Shown here: in pieces, positions 15,404 through 24,033 of the stretch
Layout of the letters: each line of letters begins with the position of its first letter
Position numbering within the stretch: position 1 is the first letter of the stretch
From: Paenibacillus ottowii
GTDB taxonomy: Bacteria; Bacillota; Bacilli; Paenibacillales; Paenibacillaceae
Direction of reading: 5' to 3'
Assembly (NCBI RefSeq): GCF_006874425.1
Contig: NZ_VIJZ01000004.1
Coordinates: forward strand, 581,547 to 645,546
Length of the DNA stretch: 64,000 nucleotides
Notes under the pieces: generated by a model
Seen by the model: only the letters and a program-made list of their open reading frames with translations
What the model was told of the DNA's origin: nothing
The model's database searches: none
Made by a program: the position numbers and the translations under genes

Positions 15404-16984
15404 CTATTCAGGAGTGTTGTTCAAGTTCGGATCAGGTTGGAACGTTTTTTGAAAATCATTATATTTCAGGTCCGTTACCATACCAGCAGAGGCATGATGT
15501 AAGTCGTGACAGTGAAACATCCAATCACCGGGATTATTGGCTGTAAACGCTACGATATATTCTTCTCCAGGTTTAACATTTAAAGTGTCCTTATATACGG
15601 GGGAACCTTTAAGCGGAATTCCGTTTTTGCTTAGGATTTGAAACGTGTGACCGTGCAGATGCATAGGATGGTCATCGTTGGCAGATGTATTTACAAAACG
15701 GACTTTCACCTTATCTCCAGTTTGTACAGAAAGCGGCTCCGTGTCAGGATACACCTTGTTATTGATCGTATATTCCTGTTTTCCCTGCTGTTCACGGGTT
15801 CCCAGATTCATGGTGTAGCTTACATCATACACATCATTCAACGAAAACCGTCCTGCTTGCGATTTTCCGTAGCTTGTCAGATCTACTGCAGGCAGTTTCG
15901 TTAATGAATCGGGTTGATCATTTGTTCCCTGCTCATTGGTGTATTGAATACGCTGCTTCATGTTCGAAATCCTTGGGCTGGAACCGTGCTCCTCCAGGTA
16001 CCACGTTCCCGTGTTATCGGCCTGAAATTCAATATCCACCCGTTCACCGGGGGCAATCGAAAGAAGCTTGTCCTTTACCCACTTCGGATCAGAGACAGGA
16101 TTGCCATCGGTAGCAATGATACGGTAACGATGTCCATGCAAATGAAGCGAATGACTCAAATATCCGGCGTTAATCAAGCGCAGACGAACGGTGTCTCCTT
16201 GGGTGACTTGCAGCGGCTGCAAGCTATTATAAGTTTGGCCGTTTATCGTATAGAGATCATACATGCTCATATCATGTCCCGGCTGAGTAGAGGTAGGTTG
16301 TTCATTTTGGCCGCTTGAGTCGGTTTTGGTTGAGGAATGATCCATGCCGTGCATGCTCATGTCCATATTTTTCATGCCTTCATGATCACCCTCCGAGCTT
16401 GAACTCATCCATTCATCCAACATTAACGTATAATCCCGATCCGCTTTCACCAGTTCATCTTCCACAACAAAGGAACCATAAAGTCCCTTATCGACCTGAT
16501 TGACGCTGTCCTGATGGGAATGATACCAGTACGTGCCGGGAACCGTTGCTTTAAAGGTATAAGTAAAGCTCTTGCCTGGAGCAATCGCATTCTGCGTGAT
16601 CCCCGGAACACCATCCATTTTAAAAGGTACAGGATATCCATGGATATGCAAGGAGATGGGCACTGTTAACTGATTTTTCACGGTAATGTTTACGGTTTTT
16701 CCTTTTTTAATTCGGATTTGGGGGCCTGGCACTGAGTTATTGAACGTCCAAACCGGAAGGGACGTTCCTTTTTCTACTTCCAGGTTACTGGCCTCAGCCG
16801 TTAAGGTTGCCTGTTCACCATTTAATTCAGTGGGCTTAACCGTTTGTTTTAATGATACTGCTGTGGACGCGGTTTCTTTAGATACTGATGTAGATTTAGC
16901 GTCTTTAACTGTTGAACAACCAGCCAAGATGCTACTGAGCACAAATATACCCAGGATTGTCTTTCCAAGTAAAGCTTTATTCAT
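15404..16984 (-). CDS. Multicopper oxidase lipoprotein (laccase/CueO-like)
   Basis: A 526-residue exported enzyme with three cupredoxin domains that oxidises a substrate (Cu(I), Mn(II) or phenols in relatives) and reduces oxygen to water. All four copper-ligand motifs are seen: HIHGYP, WYHSHQD, HPMHLHGHTF and FHCHDLHHASAGM, plus an HLHGHRY repeat. The signal peptide ends in a lipobox, LAGC, so it is anchored on the outer face of the membrane. A Met/His-rich insert (GMKNMDMSMHGMDH) resembles the Met-rich insert of copper-detoxifying CueO. ATG 16984 is chosen because GGAGGA precedes it; an upstream start at 17020 would spoil the signal peptide. It is divergent from the small Met/His-rich genes at 17140 and 17389. 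Confidence 0.93.
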   Translation of the reverse strand: MNKALLGKTILGIFVLSSILAGCSTVKDAKSTSVSKETASTAVSLKQTVKPTELNGEQATLTAEASNLEVEKGTSLPVWTFNNSVPGPQIRIKKGKTVNITVKNQLTVPISLHIHGYPVPFKMDGVPGITQNAIAPGKSFTYTFKATVPGTYWYHSHQDSVNQVDKGLYGSFVVEDELVKADRDYTLMLDEWMSSSSEGDHEGMKNMDMSMHGMDHSSTKTDSSGQNEQPTSTQPGHDMSMYDLYTINGQTYNSLQPLQVTQGDTVRLRLINAGYLSHSLHLHGHRYRIIATDGNPVSDPKWVKDKLLSIAPGERVDIEFQADNTGTWYLEEHGSSPRISNMKQRIQYTNEQGTNDQPDSLTKLPAVDLTSYGKSQAGRFSLNDVYDVSYTMNLGTREQQGKQEYTINNKVYPDTEPLSVQTGDKVKVRFVNTSANDDHPMHLHGHTFQILSKNGIPLKGSPVYKDTLNVKPGEEYIVAFTANNPGDWMFHCHDLHHASAGMVTDLKYNDFQKTFQPDPNLNNTPE

Positions 16985-17080
16985 GACGTATTTCCTCCTT
17001 CTATTATTAATAAGACGCATTATAGGTCACAATCTTGTGGAAAGTATGAAGTTGCCACAAATTTTAATTATAAGAATTTC

Positions 17081-17112
17081 CTCATAAAAACCACACAATT
17101 AAGGGCTATACT
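17081..17112 (+). promoter_or_regulatory. Putative regulated promoter for the 17140-18729 genes
   Basis: A TATACT box (17107-17112) lacks a -35. CTCATA (17081) and CACACA (17092) lie in 11-base register at the same distance from the -10 as the repeats at 11375. A further CACAATCTTGTGG partial palindrome lies at about 17029-17041, between the divergent genes. Confidence 0.35.
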
Positions 17113-17139
17113 CAAGACGCCCAGAGAGGAGGGATTAGC

Positions 17140-17340
17140 ATGGATTGGAGTTGGCTGCTTATGCTTGCATGCCCTATCATGATGATTTTTATGATGTTTG
17201 GCATGAAAGGACATCATGGTCATGGTAAAAGAAAGGAAGAACAAGATGCGGTAAGCCGATCAGAGTATGAGGCTCTTGTTAAGGAAAACCAGGCAATACA
17301 GAAGCAATTAAATCAGATACATGAGAAGGTTCATAGATGA
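17140..17340 (+). CDS. Small membrane protein with a His tract and coiled-coil tail
   Basis: A 66-residue protein: one hydrophobic N-terminal segment rich in Met (about 4-22), a GHHGHGKRK tract, then a charged helix about 38-64 likely to form a coiled coil. RBS AGAGGAGGG lies before ATG 17140. Small proteins of this build are common beside copper genes in Bacillota, but their function is not established. It is the first gene of a short operon with another Met/His-rich gene and the response regulator. Confidence 0.65.
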   Translation: MDWSWLLMLACPIMMIFMMFGMKGHHGHGKRKEEQDAVSRSEYEALVKENQAIQKQLNQIHEKVHR

Positions 17341-17388
17341 TAGCTTTTAGATAAATGAAAAAATGAGACGAAACGGAGCGAATAACTG

Positions 17389-17727
17389 ATGAAAAAGAAA
17401 TACTGGTTGCTTGCGGCAATGATCGTATTGCCAATAATTGGATTTAATCTGGTGAGTCAATGGAACATCAGTCAAGCTAAAGGTAGTGAACAGTCGCTTA
17501 AGTCTGATCAAGCAGCCCACCATGGGCATATGTCAAACGTTACGATGAGTATGATGAATGAAAATGGAGGTATGCACGCATCTATGAGTAAAGATATGGA
17601 CATGGAGGGGATGATGGATCATCAGAAGAATATGCAAAAAATGATGGTAGGTAAGGAAGGCTCGGAAATGTTGAAGCAGTGTCAAGTAGCTTTAAAGTCA
17701 TCTAAAAATGCAAAATCAGGAATATAA
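17389..17727 (+). CDS. Exported Met/His-rich small protein
   Basis: A 112-residue protein with an N-terminal hydrophobic signal/anchor (about 5-22) and a Met/His-rich body containing HHGHMSNVTMSMMNENGGMH and MDMEGMMDHQKNMQKMM. This composition points to copper or silver binding outside the membrane. The C-terminal part, with KEGSEMLKQCQ, contains the only Cys. It is probably a metal sponge or chaperone for the oxidase encoded divergently; no family is recognised. Confidence 0.65.
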   Translation: MKKKYWLLAAMIVLPIIGFNLVSQWNISQAKGSEQSLKSDQAAHHGHMSNVTMSMMNENGGMHASMSKDMDMEGMMDHQKNMQKMMVGKEGSEMLKQCQVALKSSKNAKSGI

Positions 17728-17803
17728 CCTCAAATGGATACTTGTTCTCATGTTTGTTATGCTGATGTAGGGACAACGACTTCATTAAGGTAGGGGAATA
17801 GGC

Positions 17804-18505
17804 GTGAGTCAGTTAAGAGTGCTTGTGATCGATGACGAATGGAATATGCGAAATCTTCTTCGCATTTATTTAAGTAACGAAGGGTTTCACGTAACCGAAT
17901 CATCTAACGGAAGTGAAGGTTTGAAGGCTTTTAGGAGCCAAACGCATGACGTTGTATTATTAGACGTTATGATGCCGGATATGGACGGATGGCAGGTTTG
18001 CAAGAAAATGCGAGAAATTGCGCCTGTTCCAATACTCATGTTAACCGCTCGAGGTGAGGTTAAGGACAAGGTACTGGGACTTGGCATAGGGGCGGATGAT
18101 TATGTCGTGAAGCCTGTCGACCCGGAAGAACTTATTGCCCGAATTTATGCATTGTTGCGACGCTCTAGCCATCAAGCCCATGCTGTGGTCAGGGAGCAGA
18201 AGCTTACGTTCCCGGATTTAACCATCTATCCGGAACGGCGGCAGGTAGTGGTGCTGAACGAAAATATCGACTTAACACAAAAGGAGTATGATATTTTAGA
18301 ATTATTAGTCCAGCATCCACAACGAACGTTCGAACGGGACGCTATCGTTGAACGCTTATGGGGAAACGATTTTTTGGGAGAAAATCGAGTGATTGATACT
18401 CATATCAAAAACATTCGAGAAAAATTGCAGTTTGCTGAACTGTCTTATAACCCTATAAAAACGGTTTGGGGAATAGGCTACAAATGGGATGATTCGTCTT
18501 ATTAG
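17804..18505 (+). CDS. OmpR/PhoB-family response regulator
   Basis: A 233-residue two-component regulator. The receiver domain (about 4-118) has the acidic pair D10/D11, the phosphoacceptor D54 in LLDVMMPDMDG, the T/A switch in MLTARG and the conserved Lys in VVKPVDPEEL. The C-terminal winged helix (about 132-230) is OmpR-like, with LTQKEYDILELLVQHPQR and RVIDTHIKNIREKL. The start is GTG, after TAGGGGAATAGG. It is most likely the partner of the kinase at 13932. Direct repeats in 11-base register before 11451, and weaker ones before 13932 and 17140, are candidate targets. Confidence 0.93.
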   Translation: MSQLRVLVIDDEWNMRNLLRIYLSNEGFHVTESSNGSEGLKAFRSQTHDVVLLDVMMPDMDGWQVCKKMREIAPVPILMLTARGEVKDKVLGLGIGADDYVVKPVDPEELIARIYALLRRSSHQAHAVVREQKLTFPDLTIYPERRQVVVLNENIDLTQKEYDILELLVQHPQRTFERDAIVERLWGNDFLGENRVIDTHIKNIREKLQFAELSYNPIKTVWGIGYKWDDSSY

Positions 18506-18528
18506 CTCGCTTTAAAACATAGAGGTGA

Positions 18529-18729
18529 ATGATGAATAAATCGGATTGGACAATTGCTGTCTCCATAATCTTCGTCGGCTTGTCTTGCATGATCATGTCA
18601 GCAACCGCGTATGCACCAAATCCGATGTTATCCTACTTTGGAATCATACTGAAATTATCAGTGGTCGCCGGTATATTGACATCTTTGTTTTGGCTCACAT
18701 ACTTATGGTTGAATAATAGAAAAAAATAA
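18529..18729 (+). CDS. Small membrane protein, two transmembrane segments
   Basis: A 66-residue protein with hydrophobic segments at about 8-27 and 38-59 and a basic tail, NNRKK. RBS GAGGTGA precedes two adjacent ATG codons (18529 or 18532). It is 23 bases after the response regulator gene and before a terminator, so it ends this operon. No function is known; context makes it part of the metal-response island. Confidence 0.6.
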   Translation: MMNKSDWTIAVSIIFVGLSCMIMSATAYAPNPMLSYFGIILKLSVVAGILTSLFWLTYLWLNNRKK

Positions 18730-18738
18730 TACTAGAGA

Positions 18739-18776
18739 AAAAAACATGCTCCTTAGAATCTGGAGCATGTTTTTAG
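18739..18776 (+). terminator. Intrinsic terminator
   Basis: AAAAACATGCTCC pairs with GGAGCATGTTTTT around 18739-18774; it closes the response-regulator operon. Confidence 0.88.
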
Positions 18777-18810
18777 CTGTTTTTTTATGGGATGCATATC
18801 ATTGTTTATG

Positions 18811-18839
18811 TTGCTTCTCTTCTAATGGTTAGGTAAAAT
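18811..18839 (+). promoter_or_regulatory. Sigma-A promoter for the CDF exporter
   Basis: TTGCTT (18811-18816) and TAAAAT (18834-18839) are 17 bases apart, upstream of ATG 18924. Confidence 0.65.
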
Positions 18840-18923
18840 ATGGACGGGTTAAAAATAATACATAACAAGCGATTACATCATGCGAATATGTCAGATTATG
18901 TATACCTCAGGAGGAGCTGCAAG

Positions 18924-19916
18924 ATGGAAGTGAAACAGAGAGAGGACTCCTTTTGGAGTATGGTCAAAAAAGGAAATAAATCTTCGGGCTCGGCGGCGTT
19001 GGGTAATACCGGCATTGCCCTGGTTAAGGGGATTGCTTTTGCCTTGACAGGTAGCGGCTCTATGTTTGCTACGATGATGCATTCCATAGCGGATGCAGTG
19101 AACCAAATGTTTGTATTTGCGGGTAGTGTATTGGCAGAGAAAAAACCTACGAAACGTTTCCCTACCGGCTTCGGACGGGTAATTAATCTTTTTTGTATGG
19201 TTGCTGTTATTGTCGTAACGATTATGGCCTATGAAACTGTATTGGAAGGAATTCATTTATTGCAGCATCCGGCCGAATCCGCGCAAGGATTTTGGATTAA
19301 TGTAGGAGTCTTGGTTTTGTCATTGGCGGTTGATGGATTTGTATGGAGCAAAGCGATGAAAGAGGTGCTGCATGAATCCAGAGTGGAAGCCAAAGGGCTA
19401 GGCATCTTTACCTCTGCTTTTCGTCATGTGGGGCGTGCTGCGCCGCCAACCCGTTTGGTGTTCTATGAGGATTTGGTGGCAACGACAGGCGGGGTGCTTG
19501 CCTTGCTAGCTGTAGTGATCACATCGCTGACAGATTTTAAACTGCTAGACGGGATTTCAAGTATTCTCATCGGTTGTCTAATGGTTGGTGTTGCTTTTCG
19601 GGTCGGTTATGACAATATGGTGGGCTTGATTGGTGTATCTGCACCTCCTGATATCGAAGAACGTGTAGCTTCCATTATTCTGGCAGATACACATGTGACT
19701 GATATTTCTCAAATGCGTATTTTGCAGGAGGGACGTTACTATCACGTCGAAGGGGTAATCGAGCTTACTTCGGGCATGACGCTGGCAGATGCTGATGATA
19801 TTAAATTCAGAGTTGAGGACGCTCTGCTACGTGATCCTAATATTTCAGATGCTGCATTGGGGATTCTAGAGGATGACGGGATTAGAAACTGGAAACAAGA
19901 GAAGCCTAAAGCTTAG
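18924..19916 (+). CDS. Cation diffusion facilitator (CDF) family metal exporter
   Basis: A 330-residue protein of the CDF family, which exports divalent metals (Zn, Mn, Fe, Co) in exchange for protons. The first segments carry NTGIALVKGIAFALTGSGSM and the metal-site stretch HSIADAVNQ, the counterpart of HSxxD in CDF proteins. About five to six membrane segments are followed by a cytoplasmic C-terminal domain (about 245-320) with the MRILQEGRYYHVEG region typical of the CDF tail. ATG 18924 has CAGGAGGAGC upstream; the earlier in-frame ATG at 18840 lies within the -10 region and is rejected. It has its own promoter and terminator, so it is not part of the preceding copper island transcript. Confidence 0.85.
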   Translation: MEVKQREDSFWSMVKKGNKSSGSAALGNTGIALVKGIAFALTGSGSMFATMMHSIADAVNQMFVFAGSVLAEKKPTKRFPTGFGRVINLFCMVAVIVVTIMAYETVLEGIHLLQHPAESAQGFWINVGVLVLSLAVDGFVWSKAMKEVLHESRVEAKGLGIFTSAFRHVGRAAPPTRLVFYEDLVATTGGVLALLAVVITSLTDFKLLDGISSILIGCLMVGVAFRVGYDNMVGLIGVSAPPDIEERVASIILADTHVTDISQMRILQEGRYYHVEGVIELTSGMTLADADDIKFRVEDALLRDPNISDAALGILEDDGIRNWKQEKPKA

Positions 19917-19963
19917 AAAAACAGATCAAGCGAACCTGTACAGAACGCAAGAACATAAAATAA

Positions 19964-20026
19964 GAACCTTCATGACCACGACAGGGACGGGGCTGACCCC
20001 ATAACGTGGTGTGGAGGTTTTTTTAT
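19964..20026 (+). terminator. Large terminator hairpin with an inner repeat motif
   Basis: Outer arms AACCTTCATGACCACG and CGTGGTGTGGAGGTT pair with mismatches and are followed by seven T residues. The loop contains GGGGCTGACCCCATAACGTG, whose core recurs in altered form at 34428-34449. Confidence 0.7.
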
Positions 20027-20051
20027 ATTTTTCAAATATATTCCTACCCCT

Positions 20052-20080
20052 TTGAATTTAGGCTGATTGTTAGATACAAT
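20052..20080 (+). promoter_or_regulatory. Sigma-A promoter of the uronate-polysaccharide operon
   Basis: TTGAAT (20052-20057) and TACAAT (20075-20080) are 17 bases apart. Confidence 0.65.
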
Positions 20081-20093
20081 GAAAGCGTTAACA
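20080..20093 (+). promoter_or_regulatory. cre site (CcpA catabolite-repression operator)
   Basis: TGAAAGCGTTAACA matches the consensus TGWNANCGNTNWCA at every fixed position. It begins at the last base of the -10 box and covers the start site, a position at which CcpA represses. Confidence 0.8.
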
Positions 20094-20134
20094 AAAAAGG
20101 TGGAACGAATGCTTCTCATGGGGAGGAAATGCGA

Positions 20135-22051
20135 ATGAGTCTTCTGAAGGAGGCTTGGCCTGCTTCGCGGCTCGTCAACGCGCTGGCTGGCAAAGTGCAG
20201 GATTCAGCAAGACAACGCTTAAGGAGCAATTGGACTCAAAGGCTGCGGGCAACGGTTGAGGAACCAGCATACGCCGAGCTTTGGAAGGACATCGAACGTA
20301 TCTGTAATGATGCTCGGAAAGCACCATGGCCTGAACTACCACCGTCTCTGTTCAGGCAATTTGCTAATACAGGGGAGCGCAAGCCGTATGAGGATGTGTA
20401 CTTTAAACGGCGCGGACGTCTGGTTGCTATCGTGCTGGCAGCTGTTGCTGATCCAGTGCCTCGAAACATGGAAGAGGTAGAAAACGGATTGCTGGACATA
20501 TGCAGCGAGTACACTTGGGCGCTTCCTGCACATGTCAACGAAGAGGACACTGCAACACCGCCTTGGCAGCAGGTGGATTTATTCGCGTCCGAAACAGCGC
20601 AAATGCTGGTGGAAATTTTATTGCTGCTCAGAGAGCGACTGGCTGATCACGTAATCGTTCAGGTACACAAAGAGGTCGAGCGCCGCATACTGGAACCTGT
20701 TTTTTGGCAGCCCCGTCATTTTGGCTGGGAAGCGGCAGAGCATAACTGGTCGGCAGTATGTGCCTCCGGTTGCGGGATTGCTGCATTGCTGCTGGAAAAA
20801 GACGACCTTTCCAGAGCAGTAGCCATCGAGCACATGCTGGGCGCGCTCGATTGTTTTTTGGCAGGCTACAGTGAGGACGGCGGATGTCCTGAAGGCGTAG
20901 GCTACTGGGTGTATGGCTTTGGTTATTTTATGTATTTTGCCGATATGCTGCGTGAGTTTACCGAGGGGGCTGTGGATATTGTGAACTCGGAAAAGGTAAG
21001 GCAAATCGCAGCCTTCGCAGAACGGGTCCACCTGTCAGACGGTATTTTCGCTAATTATTCAGACAGTAGTGAAACGGAACGATTGCCTTCCGGACTCATC
21101 TCTCAGGTGAATTTTTTGCGAGGGAGCCCATCTACACTCCCTTTCCGCGTCCCTGGCCTGTTGGAAGATCCGTGTCGCCGCTGGGCTCATGTATTGCGCA
21201 ACCTGGTTTGGACGAATCCTGTGGCCTATGGATGCGGTGAAGCCGTAATCGATTATTTGCCGCAACTCGGGTGGTTGGTGTGCCGTAGCGACAGTTCCCG
21301 TCAAGGTGGATATGGGAGACAGCAGGGTGAATCAGGTGCCATACTTGCATTTTCAGCCAAGGCCGGACATAACAATGAGCCACACAATCATAATGACCTT
21401 GGGCATTTCATCCTTCATGGCGGTGGCGAAAATGTACTCTGTGATCTGGGAGCAGGCTTGTACACGAAAGCTTATTTTTCACCAGGACGGGAGTCGATTA
21501 TCAATATTTCCTCAAGCGGTCATTCTGTGCCCATCATCAATGGCACCACACAGCAATCTGGAGCAAAGGCAAGGGCGGTTGTGTTGGGTGCTGATATGGA
21601 TGAGCATGAGGAAGCACAGACAGTTACAAGGTTTAAACTTGATTTGACATCTGCGTATCCTGTAGATGAATTGGCAAATTTCACCCGCTCCTTTGCCTGG
21701 AGTGTACCGGAGGGAAACGAGGGAGCAAGGCTTACTGTCACAGATCATTTTGAGTTTGAGAAGTCTGGCATAAATGTGAACCCTTGGGATGTGGAGGAGC
21801 TTTTGATCAGCCGTATTCAGCCCCATACAGGAGCAGGCTTCGTGGAATGGAGGGGAACGAATACCGTGGTTAGGTTAGATTATGATGCTGGCGTACTGAG
21901 GCAGAGGTTGGAGGCTGTAAAGCATATAGATCATGAGGGAGTGCCCTTTGTGTTTTATAAAACGTTGCTGCAACTGGGCTCCAATCGCTGGGACGGTTCA
22001 GCAAGCATCGATTGCAATCTGTTTTTTACCATACATCAATCTTCATGTTGA
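20135..22051 (+). CDS. Heparinase II/III-like polysaccharide lyase
   Basis: A 638-residue protein with an N-terminal helical toroid (to about residue 370) and a C-terminal heparinase II/III beta-sandwich domain. The family signature stretch, SAKAGHNNEPHNHNDLGHF, is at about 406-424, with the conserved His/Asn-Asp cluster. Such lyases cut uronic-acid-containing polysaccharides (heparin, heparan, alginate oligomers, ulvan and others) by beta-elimination, leaving unsaturated uronyl ends. No signal peptide is seen, so it probably acts inside the cell on imported oligosaccharides. ATG 20135 is chosen from the spacing to GGGAGGA. A cre site at its promoter and a GH88 hydrolase two genes downstream support catabolic use. 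Confidence 0.85.
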   Translation: MSLLKEAWPASRLVNALAGKVQDSARQRLRSNWTQRLRATVEEPAYAELWKDIERICNDARKAPWPELPPSLFRQFANTGERKPYEDVYFKRRGRLVAIVLAAVADPVPRNMEEVENGLLDICSEYTWALPAHVNEEDTATPPWQQVDLFASETAQMLVEILLLLRERLADHVIVQVHKEVERRILEPVFWQPRHFGWEAAEHNWSAVCASGCGIAALLLEKDDLSRAVAIEHMLGALDCFLAGYSEDGGCPEGVGYWVYGFGYFMYFADMLREFTEGAVDIVNSEKVRQIAAFAERVHLSDGIFANYSDSSETERLPSGLISQVNFLRGSPSTLPFRVPGLLEDPCRRWAHVLRNLVWTNPVAYGCGEAVIDYLPQLGWLVCRSDSSRQGGYGRQQGESGAILAFSAKAGHNNEPHNHNDLGHFILHGGGENVLCDLGAGLYTKAYFSPGRESIINISSSGHSVPIINGTTQQSGAKARAVVLGADMDEHEEAQTVTRFKLDLTSAYPVDELANFTRSFAWSVPEGNEGARLTVTDHFEFEKSGINVNPWDVEELLISRIQPHTGAGFVEWRGTNTVVRLDYDAGVLRQRLEAVKHIDHEGVPFVFYKTLLQLGSNRWDGSASIDCNLFFTIHQSSC

Positions 22052-22067
22052 ATGGGAGGCATACAGA

Positions 22068-23978
22068 ATGAATAAGCTTCATACAAGCAGCGTATACCCT
22101 TGGCAGACGGAACTGGAGAGATTTATAGAACAGGTGGAAAGCGCACCAAATCGAGAAAATGACGAATGGACACACGAACGTAAGCTGACTGTGCTGGAAA
22201 AGCTGGTTCGTGCATATGCCTCATATCAAGATGAAAACGGAGCTATCATTGACCCTCATTCTGAAAGTGAACGGTATTACTCCACTCCATCCTATGCGTT
22301 GGCTGCGGCGGTGCTGGTCAAAAAAGGCCGGCATGATTTACTCGGATCTGCTGCTGCAGCCTTGACACATAGCATAGCCTGTGTAGTGGAGGGAAAAGCA
22401 CCGGATCAACACCCGGACTTTTTTCCAATTATGGTGATGGGTGCGTATCGTATCCTTAAAAATCTACTGCCAGAGCAAGCCATGGCATGGAAGCAGCAAT
22501 TGAGCAGGATTCAGCCTGAGCAGACCTACATTTTTACGATGAACAAAATGAAGAATCCAAACCGGATGATCAACTGGAACGCAATCATGATTTCCGGCGA
22601 GTTTTTGCGTGCCGCAGAAGGGATTGCAGCTGATTCTGAGTGGATGGAGACGTATATCCGCAACTACCATTTGTCTCGCTTTACTGGTTTGGGGTTGTAC
22701 CAAGATGGTCCACTGGATCGGCCTAATAGCCCATTTGCCTACGATATTGTCACACGGTTTCATCTGGGTGTGATGCTGGAGAGCGGATATAATGGCGGCT
22801 GTGCTTCTGAAGTGCGTGACTACCTTCGCAGGGGCGCACTCAGCTCACTGCTGACTCTATCCCCGCATGGGGAAATTCCTCCGCGTGGAAGAAGTGCACA
22901 GCACCAATGGAACGAAGCGGCTGCAGCTTTTGTTTTTACAACACATGCGCAGCAGGCGTATACATCAGGCGAGTATGGCCTTGCAGGTGCATTTCGGCGG
23001 GCGGTAGATCTATGCTGGCAATCCATTGCCCGTTGGCAGAACGATGATGGCAAGCTGCATATCGTCCGCAACCATTATTCGTCGGAGGCACGGCATGGAT
23101 TTGAGGTGTACTCGAATCATACCTGCTACAGTCTGTGGACGGCAGCTGCACTGGCCTATACCCTTCTACATGGGAAGGAGATTGATCGTATTCCGCCAAC
23201 CTTTATCCCGGCAGAGATTGGCAGTCGGGTATTGGCAACGGACGGCTGGTTTCAGACCGTCATTGCAGCTGTAGATGGACAGCAAATGCTTGTACAAACC
23301 TCAATCAACGATCCATACAATATTCCGGGTATCGTACGTATCCAACGTTCTGCACTGCCGTCTCTGATCGGCCCGTCCTCGGCAGGACACGCAGATCGCG
23401 GCTTTACGGGATTCGCAGAGGGAGATATTTTCCCGCTGAGCTATACACCAGCCTGGCAAACCGAGGATGGAAAGTGGCATAGCTTGTCAGAAGGAATCCC
23501 CGGTACATTGGAGTTTGACCGGGATGGAGGAATTGATCCGCAGGATGGCGGAGGAAACGTACAGTTGGAGCGCAGCTCAGCGTCTGCTGGAGAGACCGAT
23601 TTTACTCTGCTGTGGGAAGGTCCATTCCCGGGAGTGAGGGAAATCCGAACGCATTACCGTCAGGTACCTGGCAAAATTGAAGTGTCGTATGAGCTTCAAG
23701 GTAATATTCAGCATGTGGGGGCCCTTATTCCATTAATGGCGTATGACGGTCGGGAACGAAGCGTGATTCATCATGTAATGGCAGCTGGGGAGGAAACTGA
23801 AAGCATTCGAGTAGAATATGCGGGCGCAAGCCTTGAAGTTATCCCCACGACGGAAGGAACAAATGTGGTATGGCCGGAAGAATTGACCTCGGTAGCTTGC
23901 CGAAATGGTTTACTTAAGGGAGCGCGTCTGGAGTGTGACGGCAGTTGCATTTCCTTTATCATTCGGTTACCTGACTAG
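22068..23978 (+). CDS. Uncharacterised 636-aa protein, possible toroid-plus-beta-sandwich lyase or accessory enzyme
   Basis: A soluble 636-residue protein without signal peptide. The first ~400 residues are helix-rich with repeated aromatic pairs, as in alpha/alpha-toroid enzymes; the last ~230 are beta-rich. Conserved-looking candidate catalytic positions are NWNAIMISGEFLRA near 170, RSAQHQWNEAA near 290 and EVYSNHTCYSLW near 350 (Tyr, Asn, His). This layout is that of many polysaccharide lyases, but I cannot name a family. It is 17 bases downstream of the heparinase-like gene and 56 bases before the GH88 gene, so it almost certainly acts in the same uronate-saccharide pathway. The start is ATG 22068 after GGGAGG. 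Confidence 0.6.
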   Translation: MNKLHTSSVYPWQTELERFIEQVESAPNRENDEWTHERKLTVLEKLVRAYASYQDENGAIIDPHSESERYYSTPSYALAAAVLVKKGRHDLLGSAAAALTHSIACVVEGKAPDQHPDFFPIMVMGAYRILKNLLPEQAMAWKQQLSRIQPEQTYIFTMNKMKNPNRMINWNAIMISGEFLRAAEGIAADSEWMETYIRNYHLSRFTGLGLYQDGPLDRPNSPFAYDIVTRFHLGVMLESGYNGGCASEVRDYLRRGALSSLLTLSPHGEIPPRGRSAQHQWNEAAAAFVFTTHAQQAYTSGEYGLAGAFRRAVDLCWQSIARWQNDDGKLHIVRNHYSSEARHGFEVYSNHTCYSLWTAAALAYTLLHGKEIDRIPPTFIPAEIGSRVLATDGWFQTVIAAVDGQQMLVQTSINDPYNIPGIVRIQRSALPSLIGPSSAGHADRGFTGFAEGDIFPLSYTPAWQTEDGKWHSLSEGIPGTLEFDRDGGIDPQDGGGNVQLERSSASAGETDFTLLWEGPFPGVREIRTHYRQVPGKIEVSYELQGNIQHVGALIPLMAYDGRERSVIHHVMAAGEETESIRVEYAGASLEVIPTTEGTNVVWPEELTSVACRNGLLKGARLECDGSCISFIIRLPD

Positions 23979-24033
23979 TTTAGGTCGGGAGTTGTAGTTA
24001 TCTTCAAACATGTGGAAGTGGAGGGGGAAAAGA

